Positions 1-5,660 of a stretch of 8,028 nucleotides of DNA are shown here, piece by piece. This DNA is from Rhizobiaceae bacterium. Lineage in GTDB: Bacteria > Pseudomonadota > Alphaproteobacteria > Rhizobiales > Rhizobiaceae. Below the pieces are notes generated by a model, which ran no database searches, was not told the origin of the DNA, and was given only the letters and a program-made list of their open reading frames with translations. The number at the start of each line of letters is the position of its first letter. Position 1 is the stretch's first letter. Position numbers and translations under genes: made by a program. Where the stretch lies: positions 1-8,028 of the forward strand of contig JACMIV010000296.1 in NCBI GenBank assembly GCA_014380965.1, given 5' to 3'.

Positions 1-1244
1 ACGCCTTCGACGACGACCATGGTCTTCTGCAGCAGGAGCAGCTGCGGCTGCGTATGCATGTCGAACTGGCCGGTCACTTCGAAAAGCTGGGTGAGAAGGC
101 GGGCCATCGAAATCTCGTGCGCCGGGCGGTCCATGATCGGCTCGCCGATCGCCCGCAGCGCCTGGGCGAAGGTCGCAACGTCTTGATATTGCGGCACATA
201 TCCGGCATCGAAATGGACTTGGGCGACACGCAGATAGTTGCGGGTGATGAAGCCGTGGAGAATTTCCGCAAGGAAGAGGCGCTCCCTCGGCGTGAGGCGG
301 CCCATGATGCCGAAATCAACCGCGACAAGCCGTCCGTTGTGGTCGGCGAAGAGATTGCCCGGATGCATGTCGGCATGGAAGAAGCCGTCGCGCATCGAAT
401 GGCGCAGGAAGGACTGCACGACGTTGATGCCGAGCGCCGGCAGGTCGTGGCCGGCCGCCGTGATGGCCGCCACGTCGTTCATCTTGATGCCGTCGACCCA
501 CTCCATGGTGAGCACGTCGCGCCCGGTGCGTTCCCAGTCGATGACGGGGACGCGGAAACCGGGATCGTCCACGACGTTCTCCGCCATCTCCGAGGAGGCG
601 GCGGCTTCGAGGCGCAGATCCATCTCGATGCGGGTAGACTGGGCGAGCGTCTCGACGACCGCCACAGGCCGCAGCCGCCGGCTGGAGCGCACGAAGCGTT
701 CGAGGATCGCGGCGATGAAGGCGAAGGTCTCGAGCTCGGCCCGGAAGCGCTGGCGCACCCTCGGTCTGATCACCTTGACCGCGACGTCCCGCAGCGAGCC
801 GTCGCGGTCGCGCACCGTCGCCTTGTGAACCTGCGCGATCGAGGCGGCGCCGACGACCGGGCCAAACTCGACGAAGAGTTCGTCGATCTTGCGCCCCAGC
901 GAGGCCTCGATCTCCGCGACCGCCTCCGCGCGCGGAAACGGCGGCACGCTGTCCTGTAGGCTCGACAGTTCGGTCGCGATCTTGAGACCGACGATGTCCG
1001 GCCGCGTCGCGAGGAACTGGCCGAGCTTGACGTAGGACGGCCCGAGCCGATTCAGCGCCCGCGACAGCTTCTCCGACCGCTCCGCCTCGTCAGCCGATTT
1101 TCGGGCGAGGAAGCCGGCGAAGCGATAGGCCAGGAGCGGGCCGGCGGTGAGGCCCTCGGTAGGCAGCGACGTGACGACGCCCTCGCGAGCGAGGACATAG
1201 GCCGCCCGAATGAGCGCGATCGTACCGCGGATCGGGTTTGCCAC
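1..1244 (-). CDS. ubiB: UbiB/ABC1/ADCK-family atypical kinase, ubiquinone biosynthesis (partial, 3' end missing)
   Basis: UbiB is a membrane-associated atypical kinase/ATPase needed for ubiquinone biosynthesis, probably assisting the Ubi enzyme assembly rather than catalysing a ring step. The 414 visible residues contain the family motifs in order: the KxGQ motif in YVKLGQFLATRPD (71-83), the Ala-rich loop AASIAQVH (133-140), the nucleotide-binding lysine in VAVKVIRP (154-161), HADMHPGNLF (290-299) as the catalytic-loop equivalent, and VDFG (309-312) as the DFG equivalent. The C-terminus, which in this family carries the membrane helices, lies beyond the left edge; roughly 100 residues are probably missing. 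I chose the GTG at 1244 because it is the first possible start after the ubiE stop and leads directly into the expected N-terminus (ANPIRGT). It begins 6 bases after that stop, so the two genes are almost certainly one transcript. The Shine-Dalgarno sequence is weak (AGG), suggesting translational coupling to ubiE. Confidence 0.93.
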   Translation of the reverse strand, partial: MANPIRGTIALIRAAYVLAREGVVTSLPTEGLTAGPLLAYRFAGFLARKSADEAERSEKLSRALNRLGPSYVKLGQFLATRPDIVGLKIATELSSLQDSVPPFPRAEAVAEIEASLGRKIDELFVEFGPVVGAASIAQVHKATVRDRDGSLRDVAVKVIRPRVRQRFRAELETFAFIAAILERFVRSSRRLRPVAVVETLAQSTRIEMDLRLEAAASSEMAENVVDDPGFRVPVIDWERTGRDVLTMEWVDGIKMNDVAAITAAGHDLPALGINVVQSFLRHSMRDGFFHADMHPGNLFADHNGRLVAVDFGIMGRLTPRERLFLAEILHGFITRNYLRVAQVHFDAGYVPQYQDVATFAQALRAIGEPIMDRPAHEISMARLLTQLFEVTGQFDMHTQPQLLLLQKTMVVVEG

Positions 1245-1250
1245 CGGCGC

Positions 1251-2030
1251 CTACAGTTTCCAGCCCGAGTGGATCGCCGCGATCCCGCCCGAGAGATTGC
1301 GGTGGGTCACGCGGTCGAAGCCGGCGGTGCGGATCGCCGTCTCGAAATTCGCCTGGTTCGGGAAGCGGCGGATCGATTCCACCAGATACGCATAGGAGTC
1401 GCGGTCGCCGGCGACGACCCTGCCGATCGCCGGGATCGCCCGAAAGGACCAAGCCTCGTAGAGCTTGTCGAGCACGGGGAGGTCCACGTCGGAAAACTCG
1501 AGGCAAAGGAAGCGCCCGCCTGGCTTCAAAACCCGGAAAGCTTCCGACAGCGCGAGGTCTATGCGTGGAACGTTGCGAATGCCGAAGGCGATCGTGTAGG
1601 CGTCGAAGGCGCCGTCCGGCAGGTCGAGGCTTTCGGCATTGCCTTCGACGAAGGTCAGCGCCCCGTCCAGCCCGCGCTTCACCGACCGCTCGGCGCCGAC
1701 GGCCAGCATCGAGGCGTTGATGTCGAGGACTGTGCCGGTGGCCGCCCCGCGCGAGGCCTCGACGATGCGGAAGGCGATATCGCCAGTGCCGCCCGCAACA
1801 TCGACGAAACGCCAGCCCGAACGCTTGGAGGGCGCGAGCCAACCCACCATCGCCGACTTCCACACGCGGTGAAGGCCGCCCGACATCAGATCGTTCATGA
1901 GGTCGTAGCGCTCGGCGACCTTATGGAAGACGTCGTTCACCCGCTCCTGCTTTTCCTCGGCGCCGCTCACAGCCGCAAACCCATAGGTGGTTTCCATCCC
2001 CTCAGCGGCGGTGACACGGGCTTGCGACAT
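1251..2030 (-). CDS. ubiE: Bifunctional demethylmenaquinone/2-methoxy-6-polyprenyl-1,4-benzoquinol C-methyltransferase UbiE
   Basis: UbiE is a soluble S-adenosylmethionine-dependent enzyme that C-methylates the quinone ring in ubiquinone synthesis, and demethylmenaquinone in organisms that make menaquinone. The protein is 259 residues, normal for the family. Both family signatures are present: [16 protein letters not shown] at 42-57 and [15 protein letters not shown] at 166-180. The SAM-binding glycine-rich motif I is [14 protein letters not shown] at 75-88, and VLDIN (101-105) follows as the acidic strand that contacts the SAM ribose. I prefer the ATG at 2030 because AGGA lies 7 bases upstream; an internal Met at residue 12 is the alternative. 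ubiB follows 6 bases after the TAG, in the same reading frame. mutM is divergent, with 186 bases between the two genes. I see no clear promoter for ubiE. Confidence 0.96.
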   Translation of the reverse strand: MSQARVTAAEGMETTYGFAAVSGAEEKQERVNDVFHKVAERYDLMNDLMSGGLHRVWKSAMVGWLAPSKRSGWRFVDVAGGTGDIAFRIVEASRGAATGTVLDINASMLAVGAERSVKRGLDGALTFVEGNAESLDLPDGAFDAYTIAFGIRNVPRIDLALSEAFRVLKPGGRFLCLEFSDVDLPVLDKLYEAWSFRAIPAIGRVVAGDRDSYAYLVESIRRFPNQANFETAIRTAGFDRVTHRNLSGGIAAIHSGWKL

Positions 2031-2216
2031 CTCGAGGTCCTGTCTTCAATTTCGCGGGCGCCTGCCGGGAGCGATCCGGCGAGAGTTCCTCGCGATGTCC
2101 CGGCCACCGGCTGGTGGCGTCCTCTAGCGCAAGCCTCCTGAAGAGGCCATTCCTCACCGTCGCTGTCTGCAGACCGCAACGACAGCACGCCTCATATCAG
2201 CGGGACTTAAGAAATC
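2031..2216. other. Divergent intergenic region between ubiE and mutM
   Basis: This 186-base spacer must hold promoters for both divergent genes, but I see no convincing -35/-10 pair on either strand. A perfect 10-base palindrome, GTCTGCAGAC, lies at 2165-2174. It sits within a possible hairpin formed by GCTGTC (2162-2167) and GACAGC (2181-2186). Neither has a recognised function. The mutM start has only a poor Shine-Dalgarno match (GGGA about 12 bases upstream). Confidence 0.5.
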
Positions 2217-3076
2217 ATGCCCGAATTGCCAGAGGTCGAGACCGTTCGACGCGGACTTCAGCCCTTCATGGAGGGCGCCGTCATTGCGCGCGCCGAACTC
2301 CGGCGGCCGGACCTGCGCTTTCCGTTCCCGCCGTCCTTCGCCGAGCGGATCGAAGGGAAGCGGATCGACGGTCTCGACCGCCGGGCGAAGTACCTCATCG
2401 CTCATCTCTCCGCGGGCCCCGGAACCGACCAGGAGCCGTTGGTGCTCGCGATGCACCTCGGTATGTCCGGCTCCTTCCGGATCGAGACGCCGGAGGACCG
2501 CGCGATCACGCCCGGGCTCTTCCACCATCCGAGATCGGAAAGCCGTGCCCACGATCACGTCCTCTTCCACGTCGTCTCGCCGCAATGGGGCGCCCTGCAG
2601 ATCGTCTTCAACGATCCGCGCCGCTTCGGCTACATGACGCTCCAGCCTTTTTCGGAGATGCCGAGGCCCTCGCTCCGCTGTTCGCGAAAAGATCCGCCCC
2701 GCTGAAGGCCGTTCTGCTCGACCAGTCGATCATCGCGGGCCTCGGCAACATCTATGTCTGCGAGGCCCTTTGGCGGGCGAGGCTCTCGCCGCGCCGCGCC
2801 GCGGGGACGCTGGTGCGCAGGGATGGCGCCCCGACGCAAAGGCTCGAAGCGCTGGCGGTACACATTCGCGAGACCATCGCCGAGGCGATCGAAGCCGGCG
2901 GCTCCTCGCTCAGGGACTACCGGCAGGCCGACGGCTCGCTCGGCTACTTCCAGCATCGCTTCAACGCCTACGGCCGCGAGGACGAGCCCTGCCGTCGCCC
3001 CGCCTGCCGCGGCATCGTCTCGCGGATCGTCCAGTCGGGCCGCTCGACCTTCTTCTGCCCGGTCTGTCAGCGATGA
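2217..3076 (+). pseudogene. mutM: Formamidopyrimidine-DNA glycosylase (MutM/Fpg), frame disrupted near 2651
   Basis: MutM is the bifunctional glycosylase/AP lyase that removes 8-oxoguanine and formamidopyrimidines from DNA. The first frame (2217-2705, stop TGA) encodes the N-terminal domain: [14 protein letters not shown] with the catalytic Pro and Glu after Met removal, the conserved Lys in [18 protein letters not shown], and [10 protein letters not shown]. After a TTTTT tract at 2648-2652 the protein continues one base back, in the frame ending at TGA 3074-3076: [20 protein letters not shown] of the H2TH domain, [13 protein letters not shown], and a zinc finger with cysteines in EPCRRPAC and FFCPVC. 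One added T would rejoin the frames into a 286-residue protein. However, the stretch between DPRRFG and PLKAVLLDQ is about 18-19 residues shorter than I recall for rhizobial MutM, and the usual LGxEP segment is missing. It could be a recent pseudogene, a sequencing error in the T tract, or -1 frameshifting. The rest of the coding sequence is undamaged, so any inactivation would be recent. Confidence 0.8.
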
Positions 3077-3105
3077 GCCGACCGAGCGCTTGACGACCGA
3101 TGGGC

Positions 3106-3133
3106 TTGCAAGCGGTAAGGCCGGGCCTATTCT
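3106..3133 (+). promoter_or_regulatory. Candidate sigma70-type promoter for the enoyl-CoA hydratase gene
   Basis: TTGCAA (3106-3111) and TATTCT (3128-3133) are separated by 16 bases. Each matches the consensus at four of six positions. It lies about 50 bases upstream of the hydratase start. The -35 overlaps a perfect palindrome, GCTTGCAAGC (3104-3113), which could be an operator. A TTGACG at 3090-3095 is an alternative -35, but its partner (GGTAAG at 3114-3119, 18-base spacer) is poor. Confidence 0.4.
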
Positions 3134-3185
3134 CCGCCGGCTCGCGGACCATCCGCATCTACGACACGCCGGGAGATCGTCCGCC

Positions 3186-3959
3186 ATGACCTTCGAGACC
3201 ATCCGCACCGAGACGCGCGGCCGCGTGACCCTCATCACGCTCGACCGGCCGAAGGCGCTCAACGCCCTCAACACCAAGCTTCTCGAAGAGATCCTCGAAG
3301 CCGCCCGAGCGGCGGATGCGGACGAGGCCGTCGGCGCAATCGTCGTGACGGGCTCGGAGAAGGCCTTTGCGGCGGGGGCCGACATCAAGGAGATGCAGCC
3401 CTTCTCCTATGTCGACGCCTACACCCAGGACTTCGCCGCCGGCTGGGACGCGTTCGCCGCGACGCGCAAGCCGAAGATCGCCGCGGTCTCGGGGTTTGCG
3501 CTCGGCGGGGGCTGCGAGCTCGCGATGATGTGCGACTTCATCATCGCCGCGGACACCGCGAAGTTCGGCCAGCCGGAGATCACGCTCGGCGTCCTCCCCG
3601 GCATGGGCGGCACGCAGCGCATGGCGCGATCGATCGGCAAGGCGAAGACGATGGACCTCGTCCTCACCGGGCGGATGATGGATGCGCGGGAGGCCGAAAG
3701 CTGCGGCCTCGTCTCGCGCGTCGTGCCGGCCGCGGATCTTCTCTCCGAAGCGATGGCGGCGGGCGAGAAGATCGCCGGCTTCTCGCTGCCCGCCGTGATG
3801 ATGGCGAAGGAGGCCGTCGACCGCGCCTTCGAGACGTCGCTTGCCGAGGGCCTGCGGTTCGAGCGCCGTCTCTTCCATTCGACCTTCGCGCTCGACGATC
3901 AAACCGAGGGAATGTCGGCTTTCGTCGAGAAGCGGCCGGCCTCCTTCAAGCATCGCTGA
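3186..3959 (+). CDS. Enoyl-CoA hydratase/isomerase (crotonase) family protein
   Basis: This is a 257-residue crotonase-fold enzyme, the usual length for a short-chain enoyl-CoA hydratase, which adds water across trans-2-enoyl-CoA in fatty-acid beta-oxidation. [11 protein letters not shown] (60-70) forms the CoA-binding/oxyanion region. [13 protein letters not shown] (105-117) contains the first catalytic glutamate, Glu111. [17 protein letters not shown] (129-145) contains the second, Glu131. Having both glutamates favours true hydratase activity over isomerase or other crotonase reactions. The C-terminus, ending in [10 protein letters not shown], is also typical. The ATG at 3186 is supported by GGGAG at 3171-3175 and by the family-typical N-terminus; the same frame stays open far upstream, but only as a shadow of mutM. 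It may be called echA, fadB1 or paaF-like by similarity, so I assign no symbol. No neighbouring beta-oxidation gene is visible. A hydratase gene beside rpsT and dnaA is, as I recall, common in Rhizobiales. Confidence 0.94.
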   Translation: MTFETIRTETRGRVTLITLDRPKALNALNTKLLEEILEAARAADADEAVGAIVVTGSEKAFAAGADIKEMQPFSYVDAYTQDFAAGWDAFAATRKPKIAAVSGFALGGGCELAMMCDFIIAADTAKFGQPEITLGVLPGMGGTQRMARSIGKAKTMDLVLTGRMMDAREAESCGLVSRVVPAADLLSEAMAAGEKIAGFSLPAVMMAKEAVDRAFETSLAEGLRFERRLFHSTFALDDQTEGMSAFVEKRPASFKHR

Positions 3960-4010
3960 AGCTTCGTTTTCACGCAGCTGCGGGCTGTCACGGCGGCGTC
4001 ACGTTGCGTA

Positions 4011-4039
4011 TTGACGGGGCGGGCGCACGTCCCTATAAG
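4011..4039 (+). promoter_or_regulatory. Strong sigma70-type promoter of rpsT
   Basis: TTGACG (4011-4016) and TATAAG (4034-4039) have an ideal 17-base spacer; each matches the consensus at five of six positions. Transcription would start near 4045-4047, giving a leader of about 100 bases before the rpsT ATG. This is the best promoter in the window and fits a highly expressed ribosomal protein gene. Confidence 0.85.
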
Positions 4040-4040
4040 G

Positions 4041-4125
4041 CAGCACGATATTTGGCGGCCTCAGCGGGGCTGGCCTTGCGTCATCGTGCTGACCTGTTTC
4101 ATCGGGTCCGTGCGTGACCTCCCGA
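4041..4125 (+). promoter_or_regulatory. Structured rpsT leader with inverted repeats
   Basis: CAGCACGAT (4041-4049) is a perfect inverted repeat of ATCGTGCTG (4083-4091). Between them a hairpin can form from CAGC (4062-4065) and GCTG (4069-4072), extended by GGC/GCC. Closer to the gene, GGTC (4105-4108) pairs with GACC (4116-4119), with a further possible TCG/CGA pairing outside it. The first repeat arm begins slightly before the predicted transcription start, so only part of that long stem may be in the RNA. S20 synthesis is translationally controlled in other bacteria, so a regulatory leader is plausible but unproven. Confidence 0.4.
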
Positions 4126-4148
4126 ACAACCAGACGAGAGAGACACCC

Positions 4149-4424
4149 ATGGCCAATACGCCGTCGGCCAAGAAGGCCACGCGCAAGATCGCGCGCCGCA
4201 CCGAGATGAACAAGAACCGCCGTTCGCGCGTGCGGTCGTTCCTGCGCAAGGTCGAGGAAGCCATCCTCACCGGCGACAAGGATGCCGCTCAGAGCGCCTT
4301 CAAGGCTGCCGAACCTGAATTGATGCGCGCCGTCTCTCGCGGCGTCGTTCACAAGAACACCGCTTCGCGGAAGATTTCGCGTCTGGCCGGCCGAGTGAAG
4401 CAGGTCGGCGCGACCGCGTCCTGA
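4149..4424 (+). CDS. rpsT: 30S ribosomal protein S20
   Basis: S20 binds 16S rRNA early in 30S subunit assembly. The protein is 91 residues and very basic, in line with the family length of about 85-90. Recognisable features are the N-terminal [17 protein letters not shown], followed by [14 protein letters not shown] (21-34) and the helical-hairpin end [17 protein letters not shown] (67-83). The ATG at 4149 follows a purine-rich GAGAGAG (4136-4142), a modest Shine-Dalgarno site 6 bases upstream. The gene has its own promoter (4011-4039) and an intrinsic terminator (4452-4478), so it appears to be a single-gene transcript. Its position upstream of dnaA is typical of Rhizobiales. Confidence 0.98.
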   Translation: MANTPSAKKATRKIARRTEMNKNRRSRVRSFLRKVEEAILTGDKDAAQSAFKAAEPELMRAVSRGVVHKNTASRKISRLAGRVKQVGATAS

Positions 4425-4451
4425 TCGTTTTTTCGGCATTCTGACTGTTTG

Positions 4452-4478
4452 AAAGGCCCGGCTCGCTCGGGCCTTTTT
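4452..4478 (+). terminator. Rho-independent terminator of rpsT
   Basis: AAAGGCCCG (4452-4460) and CGGGCCTTT (4468-4476) form a perfect 9-bp stem with a 7-base loop, and the T run continues through 4478. It lies 27 bases after the rpsT stop. Transcription from the rpsT promoter is therefore unlikely to reach the rhodanese-dnaA genes. Confidence 0.9.
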
Positions 4479-4915
4479 GATTCGTCCGCACTGCTGAGAG
4501 CGCGCGCAACGTCTGGTCGGCATCCGCCTCGCACGGATTCAATGCCTTACCGCCGGCACGGCGGTGACGTGGCCAATGCGGTATGGCGCCTGATTCCGCA
4601 GGATGTCACCAAAGCGTCACGACAACCTGCGGCCCCTCGACGCCCTATCAACCGGCAACAAAGAATATGTATTGTTTACAGTGCTTTACTGAAGGTCGAC
4701 ATTCCTAAGGCCGTCGTCGGCTAAGCAAAATTTTGGAACCCCTTGAGTCAAGCGGGCGGTTGGAAATTCGCAAAATTTAAACTGTCAGTCGGACCCCGAA
4801 ACGGGACGGCCGGCGAATTGGTATGGGAATCAACGTATTATCCCTGCGCTTGAGGCTACCCGCATGACGAGTCGGCCACACCGCCTGCTCCCGTTTTCCG
4901 AATCCGGAAAGAGTC
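4479..4915. promoter_or_regulatory. Cluster of eight GANTC (CcrM) methylation sites
   Basis: GANTC occurs at 4479, 4536, 4592, 4745, 4827, 4869, 4900 and 4911 (start positions). CcrM is the cell-cycle-regulated adenine methyltransferase of alphaproteobacteria, and methylation of GANTC at the dnaA promoter tunes dnaA transcription in Caulobacter. The density of about one per 55 bases is several-fold above the roughly one per 260-320 expected at this base composition, and elsewhere in the window I noticed only about six. A role in dnaA control is inferred. Confidence 0.5.
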
Positions 4916-5172
4916 GGGTTGTCGGGGGCTGAGCCGTTGCGTAGTTTCCAACTTCTGACAAGCGGGTGGAAAGACGAAGTGCGGGGACAGTACGTGTTTT
5001 CCAAGTGTTTTTGGCACAGGTTGCAATTCTCCAAATCTACATCTTTTGAAGTCGAGACGGCGGTTTAAGCCTTTCGTCACGATTTGCGGCCATTAGGCCG
5101 ACAAGAGCACCGAAAATTCGTAACGATGATGCGCGCAATCTTCAGGGATTTGGGCGAACGGGGAACTATGCC
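4479..5172. other. Long intergenic region upstream of rhodanese-dnaA; no supported gene
   Basis: I support no gene in these roughly 690 bases. The short open frames on both strands resemble no family I know and lack good ribosome sites. The DNA is more AT-rich than its surroundings, especially 4655-4790. It contains eight GANTC sites; the palindromes CAAAATTTTG (4726-4735), CTTGAGTCAAG (4742-4752) and TTTCCGAATCCGGAAA (4895-4910); GCAAAATTT twice, 45 bases apart (4725 and 4770); and GTGTTTT twice, 11 bases apart (4994 and 5005). No consensus DnaA box (TTATCCACA) is present; the nearest are TTATCCCTG (4838), TTTTCCAAG (4997) and TTTGGCACA (5010). The promoter for the rhodanese-dnaA pair must lie here, but I cannot place it. 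As I recall, oriC in many alphaproteobacteria lies near hemE rather than dnaA, so calling this an origin would be unsupported. Confidence 0.6.
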
Positions 5173-5604
5173 ATGAGCAAGACTTATGCAGGGGATGTCA
5201 GCCCCGAGGAATGCTGGGCAGCCCTCGCCAGCGATCCGCGTGCTCTCCTCGTCGACGTGCGGACGGCTGCGGAATGGACCTATGTCGGCTTTCCCGTGCT
5301 CGACGGCGGCCGCAGGCCCCTCTTCCAGGAGTGGCAGAGCTTTCCAACGATGGCTGTCGATCCCGGGTTTTCGGAGAAGCTGTCGGCGCAAATAGAAGAA
5401 GCGGGCGGGAGCCGCGAGACGGCAGTCTTCCTTCTTTGCCGCTCCGGCGTGCGCAGCATCGCTGGCGCCGAGGCGTTGACGGCCGCCGGCTTCGCGCGGT
5501 GCTTCAACGTCCTCGACGGGTTCGAGGGGCCTCCCGACGCGGAAGGGCACAGGGGACGGGCCGCCGGCTGGAAGGCCGAGGGCCTGCCCTGGGGCCAGCG
5601 ATGA
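5173..5604 (+). CDS. Single-domain rhodanese-like protein
   Basis: This 143-residue protein is one rhodanese domain. Such enzymes transfer sulfane sulfur through a cysteine persulfide, but the physiological substrate cannot be read from sequence. The N-terminal helix is SPEECWAAL (10-18). [17 protein letters not shown] (25-41) holds the conserved DVR and [12 protein letters not shown] (86-96) is the active-site loop, with Cys89 as the expected nucleophile. NVLDGFEG (112-119) is the typical following strand and loop. The C-terminus, GWKAEGLPW, is also common in this family. It probably acts in the cytoplasm, as there is no signal peptide. The ATG at 5173 has GGGGA 8 bases upstream. The stop forms an ATGA overlap with an ATG in the dnaA frame at 5601, so dnaA is probably cotranscribed. 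Other possible roles include tRNA thiolation or cyanide detoxification; I cannot choose between them. Confidence 0.9.
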   Translation: MSKTYAGDVSPEECWAALASDPRALLVDVRTAAEWTYVGFPVLDGGRRPLFQEWQSFPTMAVDPGFSEKLSAQIEEAGGSRETAVFLLCRSGVRSIAGAEALTAAGFARCFNVLDGFEGPPDAEGHRGRAAGWKAEGLPWGQR

Positions 5605-5660
5605 GCGCGCCTTTCAGACATGCCGCGGCGGCGTCTTCGCCATCCGTGTGGAGACGATCC

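Noticed and set aside
54..959. Plus-strand open frame of 301 residues
   Set aside because: It is the antisense shadow of ubiB, whose conserved motifs are clear on the minus strand.
3973..3982. Terminator after the enoyl-CoA hydratase gene at palindrome CGCAGCTGCG
   Set aside because: No loop space and no T run follow it, so it does not look like an intrinsic terminator.
5012..5025. Sigma54-like promoter, TGGCAC followed by TTGCA
   Set aside because: The GG to GC spacing is two bases shorter than the strict sigma54 requirement, so it is probably coincidental.
5065..5079. CtrA binding site (TTAA-N7-TTAA)
   Set aside because: TTAA at 5065 is followed by GTCA instead of a second TTAA; no full site was found in the gap.
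4777..5080. Small minus-strand open frames in the rpsT-rhodanese gap
   Set aside because: No recognisable domain, no good ribosome site, and the region looks regulatory and AT-rich rather than coding.
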